Positions 12,104 to 23,645 of a stretch of DNA of 64,000 nucleotides are shown here, one piece after another (positions within the stretch are counted from its first letter, which is position 1; every line of letters starts with the position of its first letter). Below the pieces are notes generated by a model, which was not told the origin of the DNA, did not search any database, and was given only the letters and a program-made list of their open reading frames with translations. Made by a program: the position numbers and the translations under genes. Source of the DNA: Dendrophyllia cribrosa. Taxonomy: Eukaryota > Cnidaria > Anthozoa > Scleractinia > Dendrophylliidae. The DNA lies in the NCBI GenBank assembly GCA_024195265.1, contig JAJLRJ010000006.1, positions 248,001-312,000 on the forward strand, in the 5' to 3' direction.

Positions 12104-15100
12104 TTAAATCCAAAGTTCGAATTTTTCTCCTGTAGTCTTATCTGCTCCATTTTCAGGATCTTTATCCGCGAGCTCAGACTTCAAAGGCGCGCCTAATCTA
12201 AAGCGAGGTCGATTGAATCGAGGATGCAAAAACTTGTAATACACAGTCATCATTAGCAATCCGAAAGAGAAACACATATAAATCAAAATAAATCCTGCCA
12301 GTTCTATTTCCCACGGTAAATGGCTTGTGCTGTTCGTATACCACAAAACAGAGAAAACCAAATTCTCAAAAAATGTCAGAATGTAGTACTTAACAGCCCA
12401 GCGATAGGTACGGACACCTTCTAAGCAAAAGAAACAAAACAAATGGATGTAACACATAACAGCGCGAAAAAAATGCTGCTTCCAGCTGTTCCCTGGAAAG
12501 AAGTAAATCTCGTGGCGTATAAGAAACGCGAGAACTACAAAGAAATGAAGAAACAAAGCCAAAAAGAACCACATTTTGAATTCAGTTGCGAAGAAGACTA
12601 GGGTTAATATTCGAGAAATTATCATGAAAGCCCGCCACAGCCACATTGAGAGGTAACCATACCAACGAAGCTGCCCCTTATGACGTTTTGAGTCACGAAG
12701 GCAGCTTATATAGTTAACAACTGCTCTGGAGTATGAAATGAACGAAAAGCAGATGGAAAGGATAGTCCACAAGTCTTGAATTCTTGTTGCCTTTAATTGT
12801 TCGACGTAATGGCGCGAGATGAGCACATACATTTGTAACACGAGTTGAGGGGCATCTTCTGTGAAGGCCAGGATCATTTGCAATAGCGCCAGATCAAGGT
12901 TCATTGCTATAAGTAACTTGTTATCGACAACACGGGTTGCCTTCTTGCGCTTTATCCTGTAGGCTTTTACAAGAATTCTCCAGTACCTGCGAGGGAGAAA
13001 ACGGATAAACAAACTGAATATGACTTGCCGGGTACTGAATAAGACAGACACAGGGACAATTACCATCATCGGGTATATTACAAACTTTTAAGTGGCAAGC
13101 TTGACTTGGCTTGCAACAGTAATTGCAACGTCTTGGTTTCGAATCCTGTTCAAGCCTGACCTTGTTTCAGTTTTTTTAACTTCTTACTCCCAAACCAGGC
13201 GTTCCAAATGCCACAACATGTCATTACATGCTCAATATTTGGTCAATTTCTGTGAAATTTGCACAATCAAAACATCTTGGAAAGATCAGCATAGTAGAGG
13301 CATAGAACTGTCCCCAACCTATACGATACGTGATTTACACCCCCACAATTCTAAAACTTTTTCTTTTTGCATGATCACGTTCATATCTGACAACAACTGT
13401 GTACTAAGAAGTGACAAATTAAGCTATAGTTTAGGGGTATACATTGGCATTAACGATTTACCCTCTTTTTTTATAGAACCTTTTTTTATAAGAACGTCGA
13501 GGCTAAGGTTGGCCTAAAATTTAAGAACGTGTCAAGAACGTACCCAGGCTGAGATATAGTTAAGAACATTTCTATTTACTAAGTTTTACAACTAAGATAA
13601 GAAATATAATAGTAATAGTAACTTTATTTAACGTCGAAAATGTGGGGAGTGGTTGCCCAAGTCTCCTGAGCAAGATGCTCATGTTAAAAATGCTCGACTA
13701 GAAAAAAATAATAAAAAATGAAAACTAAAAAATAAAAATAAGAACATCTAGAATTAAATTTATACAAGTCTTTTTCCATTTTATACTAGCAAGCATGTCT
13801 AATAATTAGCAAATTTGTAGAACTTCACCTATAATTCTTTGATGACTATAATTTACTGAACTACTGTATCATTAATCCTAAAAACCTGCTAAGAACGTTT
13901 TCAGGCTCAAATCGCCCAAAAACATAAAAACGTGCAGCCCCACCTCAGCCTCAGCTCAAAAATAAGACAAAGAGACAGTGTACATTGAAAGAGAATAGAC
14001 CAATATCAGCGTAGCATGGCACAAAAATATATTTGGTTTATTGGGAAAAAGAGCCCAGCATCAAATTCAACATATCGATATTAGTAAAACTACAAAGTTT
14101 TGTAAAGATTGCTAGAAAACTGACAAAGATATGAAATTTTGAAACTGAGCATTTTTACAAAGAAATGTATGGTGGACGGGCATAGATTGCCCGTCCGACC
14201 TCGTTTTCGTGTTTTTCCCATACATTTCTTTGTAAAAATTAGGCCAGAGTACTAAGTTTCAAAAGCTCATATCTCCGTCAGTATACGAGCAATCTTTACG
14301 AAACTTTACAGTTTTACTAATATCGATGTGCTGATTTTGATACTGGACTCTTTCCCCCATTAAATTAAATATATTTTCATGCCATGCTAGCGCGGTGATA
14401 TTGGTGTATTGTCCGTCAGGCAGTATTTACCATCGAGACGTAATGTAACGCGTTGCGTGACGAACCCAAAGCGTCTAATCGAATAAACGTAATAAATACA
14501 GTAAAACCTCGCGTATAAGAACCTAGAATTTAAGAACCTGTTAGGCTAAAAATTTTTATTTAGACCCCCTTTAAATAAGAACCTGTTTAGGCTAGAATTT
14601 CAAAGCAGGTTCTTATTTTATCAAAATAAATGGAGTGAAAACTAAAAATTTATAAATCAAAGAAAATAAGCAGTCTTTACAAACTGTAATGAAAATGACC
14701 CAGAACCTTGGAAATGTCATTCAGATAAATAACATGTCTATATGAACACAACAACAAATAACTGTATTTCTTCAGTGAAAATACTACATGTCAATCTCAA
14801 TTAATTTTTACATAATTAGATAATTAATTTTTAGATAATTTGTGCATGATTTTTATAAATTATACACCACACCTACTGATTTCTTAAGAAAATAAGAACC
14901 TATTTAAGAATCTGTTTAGCCTAATTTCCTGGTAAGCACTATTTACATAAGAACCTGTTTAGGCTAACTTGGAACAATCCAGGTTCTTATACGCGGGGTT
15001 TTACTGTATTTTGCTGGTTGATAATAGTCGTTTACGAAACTTACCTCTCTACAAGTCCAACAAGGAACAAATGTGTTACGGATACAACTTTCCATCCACT

Positions 15101-16090
15101 TTTGGGTGGCTTTTCTAATTCTTTGTCGTCCTCTTTGTACCAGAAGAAGGAAACTAAATTTGTTATAACTGAAGGCAAAAACACGAACAGCAGAGTAAAA
15201 CTACCCCACCAGTAGTTACTTCCTTTGGTAAAATGATCCGCTGCAACTTTCAGATCGGTACCGATGTCCGCAAAAAATGCTCCGATTGCCACAACGGAAA
15301 AAAATATGGTAAGCCATGTTGCGTTACCGCGTTTCCGCCACAGTTCTGAGAAATCTTTGTCCATCTTACGTGGCCGCATTTTTAAGTTATTAATCACCAA
15401 ATAAACAGCTTGTCTGAAACGATCTCGTGGCGGTAAATTTCTAAGCTTACCCGTGTAGCTAGTTTTATGGTTTAATACGCTTCCATTAGTAAAACTGAAA
15501 TTGTTTTGGTTTGAATATTCTTCCGGTCTCGCTCCTAATAAAGTTGTACTTTTAGTGGCAATTACTTTCTCACTTTGCTTCGTCAAAGCGACACTGAATC
15601 CATAATTGTTGTACTTATTATTATAATCATTCAATGATAAATAATTATTTTGTAATTTTCCGTTGCTGTCAGAATTTTCCGTCGCCTTGGCTTTGTCCTC
15701 TTTGTCAAGTTCGAAACACACTTGCTCGAGCGTCCGAACATCTTCCTTCGTGACACGAACATAGAAGCGTCCAGGGTTTACAAAAGTTCCGCTTCCACGG
15801 CTGGAGGAAAGATAACTTTCCACTGACCAGTCTCTCTGTAGTCTTCTACCGTCAAATTCATCTGTAACCGGTTCTGAATCCGCTTTGTAACTTGTTAAGG
15901 TTTGTACGACACTACGAAGGAGACTAAGTTCTTCTTCGCTTAGCTTTGCAACAACATGGTCGCCACTTTCTGTTGTCGGGCTACTTGCGGAATGAGAAGA
16001 AATTTGACGTTTAAGTGCCCTCACAGTTTGCTTTTGTTGTTCGTTTAACTTCAGGTCTGCTTGTAGCCGTTTAGGACGTCCTTGATCCAT
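12104..16090 (-). CDS. XK-related (XKR/CED-8 family) membrane protein
   Basis: Two exons fit exactly. Exon 1 (16090-15045) ends after two bases of a Ser codon at donor GTAAGT. Exon 2 (13034-12104) begins after a pyrimidine tract and CAG. Together they give 658 codons. XK-related proteins are multi-pass membrane proteins, and several family members act as phospholipid scramblases in dying cells. About 255 hydrophilic residues come first, then hydrophobic helices from about residue 258 (WLTIFFSVVAIGAFFADIGTD) and the family hallmark EDAPQLVLQ in exon 2, with further membrane segments to near the C-terminus. Residues 77-81 read DEFD-G, a caspase-3-like site in the N-terminal tail. Worm CED-8 is activated by caspase cleavage near its N-terminus, so similar control is plausible. 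Both exons are open without breaks. The 2 kb intron holds two small DNA elements. Confidence 0.9.
13999..14405. mobile_element. Foldback MITE in the XKR intron
   Basis: The ends are inverted copies starting ACCAATATCA and both containing TAGCATGGCA or its complement. The arms extend about 190 bp each and meet near 14185-14200 around GACGGGCATAGATTGCCCGTC. No coding sequence. Confidence 0.8.
14498..15008. mobile_element. Pogo/Tigger-type MITE in the XKR intron
   Basis: Terminal inverted repeats of about 26 bp start TACAGTAAAACCTCGCG at the left and end CGCGGGGTTTTACTGTA at the right, with TA at both outer edges as Tc1/mariner-pogo insertions leave. The interior is AT-rich with repeated AAGAACCTGTTTAGGCTA. 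An older diverged relative lies around 13475-13930. Confidence 0.8.
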
Positions 16091-16609
16091 TTAAGAGCAT
16101 CAGTTTGCCTGCCTTTTGTCGGCCTTTAAACGACGGCCTTAAGACGCGGACACTGAAAAGATTGGTTGATGTAACACACGCATACCATATGTAACGGTTG
16201 GATGAATGTAACATAACATGCGTAATGAAAGCACACGAATTGTCCTTCGCATCCACATAGCTTAGTGGAATTTTGAATTCAGAAACACTTGTAATATCTA
16301 CATAAGATATCATACTTTTTCATACCATTGTCTTATTTATAGCCCGAACAGTCAACTCGTGGGCTGTTTGCCTTTGGTGTAATGCAAAATATTTGCAGTG
16401 TTATGCAAAATATTTAGAAATGACATTGTTCTCAATTATGATGTTAATTTTGAATGTAAATTATTTGTTGAGTTATTTGTGCAATGTGTTTGAGTTACCA
16501 TGTGTCTCTTGTATAAATCTTTCGCGCGTGTCACGGAACACTTCACAAAGGCCATTTTTAGTTCGTAGTTCAGCTAAACAAATAAAATGAAAGGCTGATC
16601 GTACAGTAA

Positions 16610-16667
16610 GGAATATATTTTCAACCGATTAATTTCGAACGGCACGGCCGTTCTTCTTCAGGGTATA
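16610..16667 (-). ncRNA. Hammerhead ribozyme, minus-strand arm of palindrome
   Basis: Mirror image of the plus-strand copy. On the minus strand CTGAAGA lies at 16661-16655, then a 7-bp stem II, GAAA, the self-complementary ATTAAT helix III and cleavage after the base at 16627. Sequence is identical to the plus arm over the core. Confidence 0.65.
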
Positions 16668-16677
16668 ACAGTACGGT

Positions 16678-16735
16678 TATACCCTGAAGAAGAACGGCCG
16701 TGCCGTTCGAAATTAATCGGTTGAAAATATATTCC
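16678..16735 (+). ncRNA. Hammerhead ribozyme, plus-strand arm of palindrome
   Basis: CTGAAGA (16684-16690) is followed by stem II GAACGGC/GCCGTTC (16692-16698 and 16702-16708), GAAA (16709-16712), a self-complementary ATTAAT helix III and C16718 as cleavage base. ACC before the core pairs with GGT after the cleavage site, and TATA elements farther out can extend stem I. As in the Penelope tail copy, helix III is palindromic, which would favour dimer activity. Confidence 0.7.
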
Positions 16736-16974
16736 TTACTGTACGATCAGCCTTTCATTTTATTTGTTTATGATTATTTCTGCTGATCAGATCCTTCACA
16801 GGGATCCAGTACTTCTAATTTGTCGAGTGGTCCTTTCATTTACAAATCGTAGTTGCTAGTTTATTTTTTAGGAGGCACTCCGAGAGAGCAATCGGCTGTT
16901 CATGTAAGCGTAATAGTATATCCCGAGCCCAAAGTGTCTTTGTATTGTTGTCTGTTGGACACAATATTTTAGCT

Positions 16975-18430
16975 TACCGTAAATGATCTAATAAACGCCG
17001 GGGGCGTTCATTAAATTTCAAGGGTCCGAGGGGGGCGTTTAAAAGATAAGAGGCGTTTAAAAGAGAGAGGCGTTTATTCTAATGACTGTAATATAATAAC
17101 TGTAACTGTAATAACTGTAATATGGTAACCTAAATACGGTAATATTATAACCTAAATGACAGACTATCAAGTCCGTCTGCTGATAAGTCTAAACCGTCTA
17201 CAAATCCATAACGGTATATGGTACATACAAAGCGGCGGAAAAGGGTAGCGTACTGGCATAGTTCTTATAGCTCAATGTCAACATCCGAGTCCTCGTCGAG
17301 CACCATGGTATTTTCATCGCCGGCCTCTTCAATGTCTGAGTTAGTTATCAGGGAAGGGGGGCGTTTATTAGACGCGGGGCGTTTGTTAGAGAGGGGCGTT
17401 CAATACAAACTTGTCAGCTTAGGAGGGCGTTAATTAGATAGGAGGCGTTCATTAGATAGGAGGCGTTCATTAGATAGGAGGCGTTAATTAGATAGGAGGC
17501 GTTAATTAGATAGGAGGCGTTCATTAGATAGGAGGCGTTAATTAGATAGGAGGCGTTCATTAGATAGGAGGCGTTCATTAGATAGGAGGCGTTAATTAGA
17601 TAGGAGGCGTTCATTAGATAGGAGGGCGTTAATTAGATAGGAGGCGTTCATTAGATAGGAGGCGTTAATTAGATAGGAGGCGTTCATTAGATAGGAGGCG
17701 TTCATTAGATAGGAGGCGTTAATTAGATAGGAGGCGTTCATTAGATAGGAGGGCGTTAATTAGATAGGAGGCGTTCATTAGATAGGAGGCGTTCATTAGA
17801 TAGGAGGCGTTCATTAGATAGGAGGCGTTCATTAGATAGGAGGGCGTTAATTAGATAGGAGGCGTTCATTAGATAGGAGGGCGTTCATTAGATAGGAGGC
17901 GTTAATTAGATAGGAGGCGTTCATTAGATAGGAGGCGTTCATTAGATAGGAGGGCGTTAATTAGATAGGAGGCGTTCATTAGATAGGAGGGCGTTCATTA
18001 GATAGGAGGCGTTAATTAGATAGGAGGCGTTCATTAGATAGGAGGCGTTCATTAGATAGGAGGGCGTTAATTAGATAGGAGGCGTTCATTAGATAGGAGG
18101 CGTTCATTAGATAGGAGGCGTTCATTAGATAGGAGGCGTTCATTAGATAGGAGGCGTTAATTAGATAGGAGGCGTTAATTAGATAGGAGGCGTTCATTAG
18201 ATAGGAGGCGTTCATTAGATAGGAGGCGTTCGTTAGATAGGAGGGCGTTAATTAGATAGGAGGGGTTCATTAGATAGGAGGGCGTTAATTAGATAGGAGG
18301 CGTTCATTAGATAGGAGGCGTTAATTAGATAGGAGGCGTTCATTAGATAGGAGGCGTTCATTAGATAGGAGGCGTTAATTAGATAGGAGGCGTTCATTAG
18401 ATCGGGGGCGTTTATAAGATCATTTACGGT
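16975..18430. mobile_element. Inverted-repeat element with an internal 18-bp minisatellite
   Basis: The left end starts TACCGTAAATGATCT at 16975 and the right end finishes AGATCATTTACGGT near 18430, forming terminal inverted repeats of about 25 bp that include GGGGGCGTTTAT. Between about 17420 and 18410 the interior is a tandem array of an 18-bp unit, ATTAGATAGGAGGCGTTC, with CATT/AATT variants and scattered 1-bp insertions. The array therefore seems to have expanded from the element's own subterminal sequence. Long frames across it are a by-product of the multiple-of-three unit. Confidence 0.85.
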
Positions 18431-18794
18431 CCTTGAATTGGATATCATCGTCAACTTCCGGTGCATGCTTTAAGTTCCGGTGTATGCGTAAACTTCGAAC
18501 CGGTGTATGTGTAAACTGTTTTTGAGCGTGAGGTGGTGAACCGGCGAGGCAGGTTTTTGAGAAGTTGTCTCAAACTTTGAGGGGTGGGGGGGGGGGGGGG
18601 GGGGGGGGGTTAATTTTTTTAAACAAGCTTCATTTGGAGAGGGGGGGGGGGTATTTTTACCTTGCACGAGAAGTGAGGGGGGTTAAATTTTAAGACATAC
18701 AAAAGGTAGCAACTACATGTACGTAATAGATATTGAAATAATAGCAATCTAAAAAACAAATGTTAAAAACATATAATATATTATATAAAATATA
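18431..18794. other. Non-coding stretch with long poly-G runs
   Basis: Runs of G at about 18583-18609 and 18641-18650 dominate this piece. No gene is visible. Confidence 0.6.
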
Positions 18795-18953
18795 AACAAA
18801 TAAAATGAAAGGCTGATCGTACAGTAAGGAATATATTCCTTACTGTACAATCAGCCTTTCATTTTATTTGTTTATAATTATTTCTGCTGATCAGATCCTT
18901 CACAAGGATCCAGTACTTCCAATTTGTCGAGTGGTCCTTTCATTTACAAATTA
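18795..18953. mobile_element. Second copy of the palindromic element, ribozyme centre missing
   Basis: The outer arm AACAAATAAAATGAAAGGC and its inverse, plus the 3' part ending in CATTTACAAAT, match the copy at 16575-16850. The central roughly 115 bp that carry both hammerheads are absent, leaving a short perfect hairpin (18795-18874). Confidence 0.8.
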
Positions 18954-19773
18954 TATAAAAATATAATTGAAATGAATACTCATTTCGATGAGAAAATAAC
19001 CGCTGGTGAACTATTGAACCTGGTGCAATGGCGTGAAGAAGAGAGACCCTGGGAAAGAGTTTGCTGGTGATCAGGACAATATTGAACAGTCAGCGGTGAC
19101 TCTACAAATTCGTGCTAAGCAAACATGGCGTTGTTCAAGGTCTGGAATTTGAAGGGAGCATAAGGAAAGCAGTAACCCAATTTGGGGTGGGGGAGGAATT
19201 TTTCAAATTGTAATTGCAGTGGGGGAGGGTATAACTTTTGTTTGAAAGTTTATTGTGGGGGTACAATTTTCATACACTGGATTTTTTAGAAAATTAGTAT
19301 GTGTTTCATCCGCATGATTTTTTTGTGCAGATTGAAAACGCCTGTTTAAAAAACTAATAAAAAAATGAAAAAATAAAATAAAATAAAAAATAATAGTTGC
19401 ATTTTACTAGTTTCTGACATTACAGTAAAAGGTGCATGGTTCCAAATGTTAATGTTAGCCAGGAGCCTATTACGATTTGTTGAGATGACGTTGTACGTAC
19501 CAGGAGCCTGTGTTATCCTGTGTTATCCTATTGTTACAGTGGAACCTCGATTTAACGAACCTCTATTTTTTTTTTGCAACCACCCCCTCCTCCCCCTTGT
19601 ACGTCCGAGGGTTAATGAAAGAATTAGCCACCACCTTGGATTCTCTAATCTTTGACTAATCTTTTACAAATTCCTTTTCTTTCAAGATAGGAAATTGTAT
19701 CAAGTGGATCTCCTCCAATTCTACAAGAGATCTAACCTTCAAAGTAACACAAAAAAATCACGTACTCAAACAA
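18954..19773. other. Intergenic DNA, no gene seen
   Basis: The stretch is AT-rich with A-run repeats near 19370-19395. At about 19540 the text CAGTGGAACCTCGATTTAACG resembles one end of a pogo/Tigger element, but no partner end is visible. Confidence 0.4.
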
Positions 19774-20352
19774 GAGCCCATTACCAGGAGCGTGCAACTA
19801 CCATAAATTCGTGCAACGGCGTTTTTACAAGTAGGTTTACTTTTAGATAAGCCTTTCCCGCGAATTGGTTTCGGAAAGCCAATCACAAGCAATTACATAA
19901 TTAATAACTATTCACATGTTCACATTCCTGTGTGGTGAATGTCAGATTTCCAGTCGCTATGTGAGTATATGAATAGTTATTAATTATGCAATTGCTTGTG
20001 ATTGGCTTTCCGAAACCATTCGCGGGAAAGGCTTATCTAAGGCCCCGTTTACACGGGTCCGGACAAATTTTTGCACGGACAAAAACTTGCACGGTTCCAC
20101 CTTGCGTTTACACGGGACCGGTGGAACTGGACGAATTTTTGAACGGCTAAGTGTGCAAGTTCCGTGTAAACACCACTGCAATCTGTAACAGAATTTGCAC
20201 GGATCCATGTAAACAGGTGGTCTAGGAACAAAATTCGTCCGTGCAAAAATTTGTCCGGACCCGTGTAAACGGGGCCTAAAAATAAACCTACTTGTAAAAA
20301 CGCCGTTTCACAGGCGCAGTATGGAAGTTGCACGCTCCGGGATTATGGGCTC
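19774..20352. mobile_element. Palindromic MITE split by a younger insertion
   Basis: Left part from GAGCCCATTACC and right part to GGGATTATGGGCTC are inverted. Inner arms around TTCGCGGGAAAGGCTTATCT match too. The right arm is interrupted by the element at 20041-20276; removing that insertion restores the palindrome. Confidence 0.8.
20041..20276. mobile_element. Harbinger-like MITE, 236 bp, TAA duplication
   Basis: The terminal inverted repeats are long and nearly perfect, starting GGCCCCGTTTACACGGGTCC and ending with its complement. The 3-bp target TAA is present at 20038-20040 and again at 20277-20279. Three-base TWA duplications are typical of PIF/Harbinger transposition. Non-coding. Confidence 0.85.
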
Positions 20353-20767
20353 CTGACTCAAACTCTTTCTCATACGCATAAACCTACAGTCAAATCCCAA
20401 AAGGACGCTAGGCTGCTAAATGCATAAATATTGAAACAACGGAAAGTGGTTAATGAGCTTAAAAAGGGATTATTGGATTTTTTTTTTAAAAAATGGCTCA
20501 TTTTTGCTCATTAGCGAATTTCTATTGTTTTAATATTTAGAGAGCATTTCCTCCGATTCTACAAGAGCTCTAGCCTTCAAAGTTGCACAGAATTATCACG
20601 TGCTCACACTTTTTCTAGCACGCATAAAATTAGCTAATTGACTAATTCCATAGGCGTACGGGCAACTTTTTGCCAGGGGGGGCGGTGAACAATTTGCCCA
20701 AAAAATTCTCGCAAGTTGCCCAAATTTTTATGAAACAGTCGCAAAGAAACGAGGGTCATGCGATGCA

Positions 20768-21196
20768 CTAACATAGGCCTACATATGAAGTGAAATTATT
20801 CTTACATATGAAATTATCATATGAGCTCATAAAACACGTTAAAAGAAATAGCTGTCTGCCATTTCGACGGCCGAAAATATCAATGATACGATCTATGTCA
20901 TTGTTGACTACAGAGTTGGCATATGCCCTTTCAATGTTAATAAGTGTAATGTTACTGACATAAGTTTTCAATCTGCGCAACGCACTGAATGATCGTTCTG
21001 CAGAACACGATGTAGCGGGTATCACTGCAAGGATATGTACCACATTAGAAAACTCTGTAAACGTATCAAATAGATCATTCTCGTGCATCGTTTCCAGCAT
21101 TTCTGAAACATTCATGTAGCCTAATCCGCGCACACGACGAAAACCCGTGTACATTTTCTGCTCGGCTTCCAGAGTCTTATACCTGCCAAGTCTCAC
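20768..21196 (-). pseudogene. hAT transposase C-terminal dimerisation domain
   Basis: The frame contains the hATC signature around PATSCSAERSFSALRRLKTY, found at the C-terminus of hAT transposases, where it mediates dimerisation. The frame ends about 120 bp from the left terminal repeat, as expected for the 3' end of a minus-strand transposase. The N-terminal zinc finger and catalytic core are not continuous with it, so it is a remnant or a final exon of a broken gene. Confidence 0.85.
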
Positions 21197-21782
21197 GCCC
21201 GCGAGCCCAAAACTCCGATCTCACGCCAACTCACGCCTTTTGAGCAATTTCTCAAGCCTAACTTACAGTTTTGAGCTATCAGCCTTAACTGATCGCATGT
21301 AGTCCAAGAGCTAGGACAACAAAAAAATTGTCACGTAGCACACCCACCACATAAAAGGTCTGTATTTATATTATGATAGAACATGATCAGGGCATCATTT
21401 TTAGGTATGATGTACTATAGATTTCTGGGGTCAGGGGAGTGTAGTAATAACGTTGACTAGGGGTGGTATAGTCCTGTTGTTAAATACTTTCATTAGGTTA
21501 ATCGAGGTAAATGCACATTTCCAATGTTTTAGTGGACTTCGAATTCACGTTTTTGTACATCACAAGACTAAAGTCATCTAGCACTTAAAATTAATTTTTA
21601 TGCTCGTCATCAGACCCACATTAGAACTTCCCGAGGGGGTGGGGGTGGCGGTGGGGTGGACTTTGTAAGGACTAAAGCCCATATGTCATTTTAAGGGTAG
21701 AAATTTTAAACTCATTTGTATGGTAATTGGTACAGCCTTTAGTATAACAACAATTAGACCAAAAAGTTCCTTAAGTGTTGAT

Positions 21783-23293
21783 TTTTTTTTTCACGAGACT
21801 TTTTTTTTTTAATTAATTAATTTTAAAATTACATCAATGTAAGTAATACAGAAGCAAAGACGACATTTTACAACAGAGGAAATAAATACAACTACTTACA
21901 GTAAAAAGCAAAGAAAGTGCGACGGAAAACTGTATGTTAAAGGATAATTTCCCAAGTTCGGTAGAAATTGGGAAGCGATTTCTGTTTAGTTGCGATCACT
22001 TTTAAAATTTGTAGTTTTTCTTGCATTTGCAGAAGGAAGTTACGGAAGGATAATATTTCTCCACGTAAGCTAGTGCAAAAAATGCAGTATTTTGCGATTA
22101 AGATAGAGTAATTTAAGACCTGCCGATGCTTTGTTCTCTTAAACCAGCCATAGAGTATATGACTTGCGTTTAACACAATGTTTTCATGTGTTTTAATATG
22201 CCACCAATTTTGAAACAAAATCCAAAAATCGGCAGATAAACTACAGTGTATTAACATGTGGTCTAGGGTTTGTCTTTCTAAGTTGCCCAAGTTGCAGAGG
22301 TCATTGTCAACAAGACCATCACGGTAAAGAGTCGCTTTGGTTGGAAGTATGTTGTGTATCACTTTCTCGGTATTGAAACATTATTATTTTTACTTCTTTT
22401 GTGACAATATAGGGCAATAGATAAACTTTTTGAATGTTTTTCTCGTTGAATCCATGTCGACGTATTTTACTTTCGGATGCTGGAGGTACGAAGGCATTTT
22501 TTAGCAGGGTAGAGTAAATTGAGCTGGTTGATAAGTTGTTACCTGGGGAATTTTGATCACTGTATTCGCCTTGACTTTTAAGAGTTGCTTTCCACGTTAA
22601 TGGAATGGCGCTTAGAAGTCCGTAATATTGAGTGAATGGTACATTGAGCTGGAATTTTAAAGAGAATTCATGAAAATTTAAAAACTCGTTTTCGTGGTTT
22701 AATAGGTTACGTAGGAAGACGACCCGGAGTTAAACCAAGGTCGGAAAAATACAGGTTTTTTGTCTATTAGAATATTACTGTTGTTCCAGAGAATCTCGTT
22801 TTTAAAATTCAGATTTGTGTCACAGGTTGAGACTTTGAAGTTGCACCAATAGTCTAGAATGGTTCGATAGAATGAGGGTAGGTTTTTAAGATCGAGATTT
22901 TTGGTCCTATAGTTGCATTTTGTTAAGAAAGCGAGATTACCATTTTGGCGCAAAATATATGATCAGGAATAATTTTCCAAGAGGCGAGCGATTCATCTTG
23001 TATTCTGTTGACCCATGCAATCTTCAGTGCTTTTTCCATTATCCTGAAATCACACATTTTTAGACCACCGTGTTTTTTTTCTCCTATGATTGTACTTCTT
23101 TTCACTTTTGCTGGCTTGCCATCCCATATGAAGTTGAAGGTGAGTTTGTTGATTTCATGGACGTAATGGTCGGGTACATTAAACACCGACGCGGAGTAAA
23201 TAAGCTTAGAGAGACCGAGTGTTTTTACTATGTTGATTTTTCCGTATAACTTAAGATTTCTTTTTTGCCAGGTGTTGAGCATTCTTTCTTTCT
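21783..23293 (-). mobile_element. 5'-truncated LINE (L1/Tx1-like) nested in the hAT element
   Basis: Several minus-strand frames (23282-22923, 22953-22699, 22362-21937) make up the C-terminal part of a LINE ORF2, with blocks such as YGKINIVKTLGLSKLIYSASV, FNFIWDGKP and KHGGLKMCDF that follow the reverse transcriptase domain in L1/Tx1-type elements. The frames are broken by stops. A 16-bp duplication TTCCTTAAGTGTTGAT flanks it at 21767-21782 and 23294-23309, and a T-run next to the left copy is the poly-A end. The insertion is younger than the hAT element that hosts it. Confidence 0.85.
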
Positions 23294-23645
23294 TTCCTTA
23301 AGTGTTGATGGTAACGTCATTTGCGTCATACTACGTCACTAATTGGCAATATTGGTTTTACTGGCAGCCATCTTGGATTGTGATGAATCTGACAAAAAAG
23401 GCCCGAGTAAGACCCTAATCCAGTTCAACATGACGTCATTACACCCCCTACTAAAAGGGGTACTAGTACCCCCCTGACCCCTGAATTCAATAGTACATCA
23501 TACCTAGGAAGGTTCCTTTGATGATGGGCTAACATAAAATAAAGACAGACTTTTTATGTGGTGGGTGTGTTACGATTTTAATTTTCTAGGCCCTTCTAGA
23601 AAAATAGCTCTTGGACTAATGATCCAATTCACAGTATAGTTACGT

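Larger units (their letters stand above)
16575..16850. mobile_element. Palindromic element with a hammerhead in each arm
   Basis: 16575-16770 is a nearly perfect palindrome with arms of about 95 bp, followed by a unique 3' part ending near 16848. The same outer arm and 3' part recur at 18795-18953. The arms contain complete hammerhead cores, listed separately. The element is non-coding and is probably a retroelement derivative related to Penelope tails, judged from the shared ribozyme layout. Confidence 0.75.

Noticed and set aside
13035..13069. ATG at 13069 as the start of a separate XKR gene
   Set aside because: The pyrimidine tract and CAG before 13034 make a phase-compatible acceptor with the exon ending at 15045, so the upstream bases are intron.
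17414..18466. Minus-strand frames with endless NASYLM/NASYLI repeats
   Set aside because: They are translations of the 18-bp minisatellite, whose unit is a multiple of three; no start context or unique sequence supports a gene.
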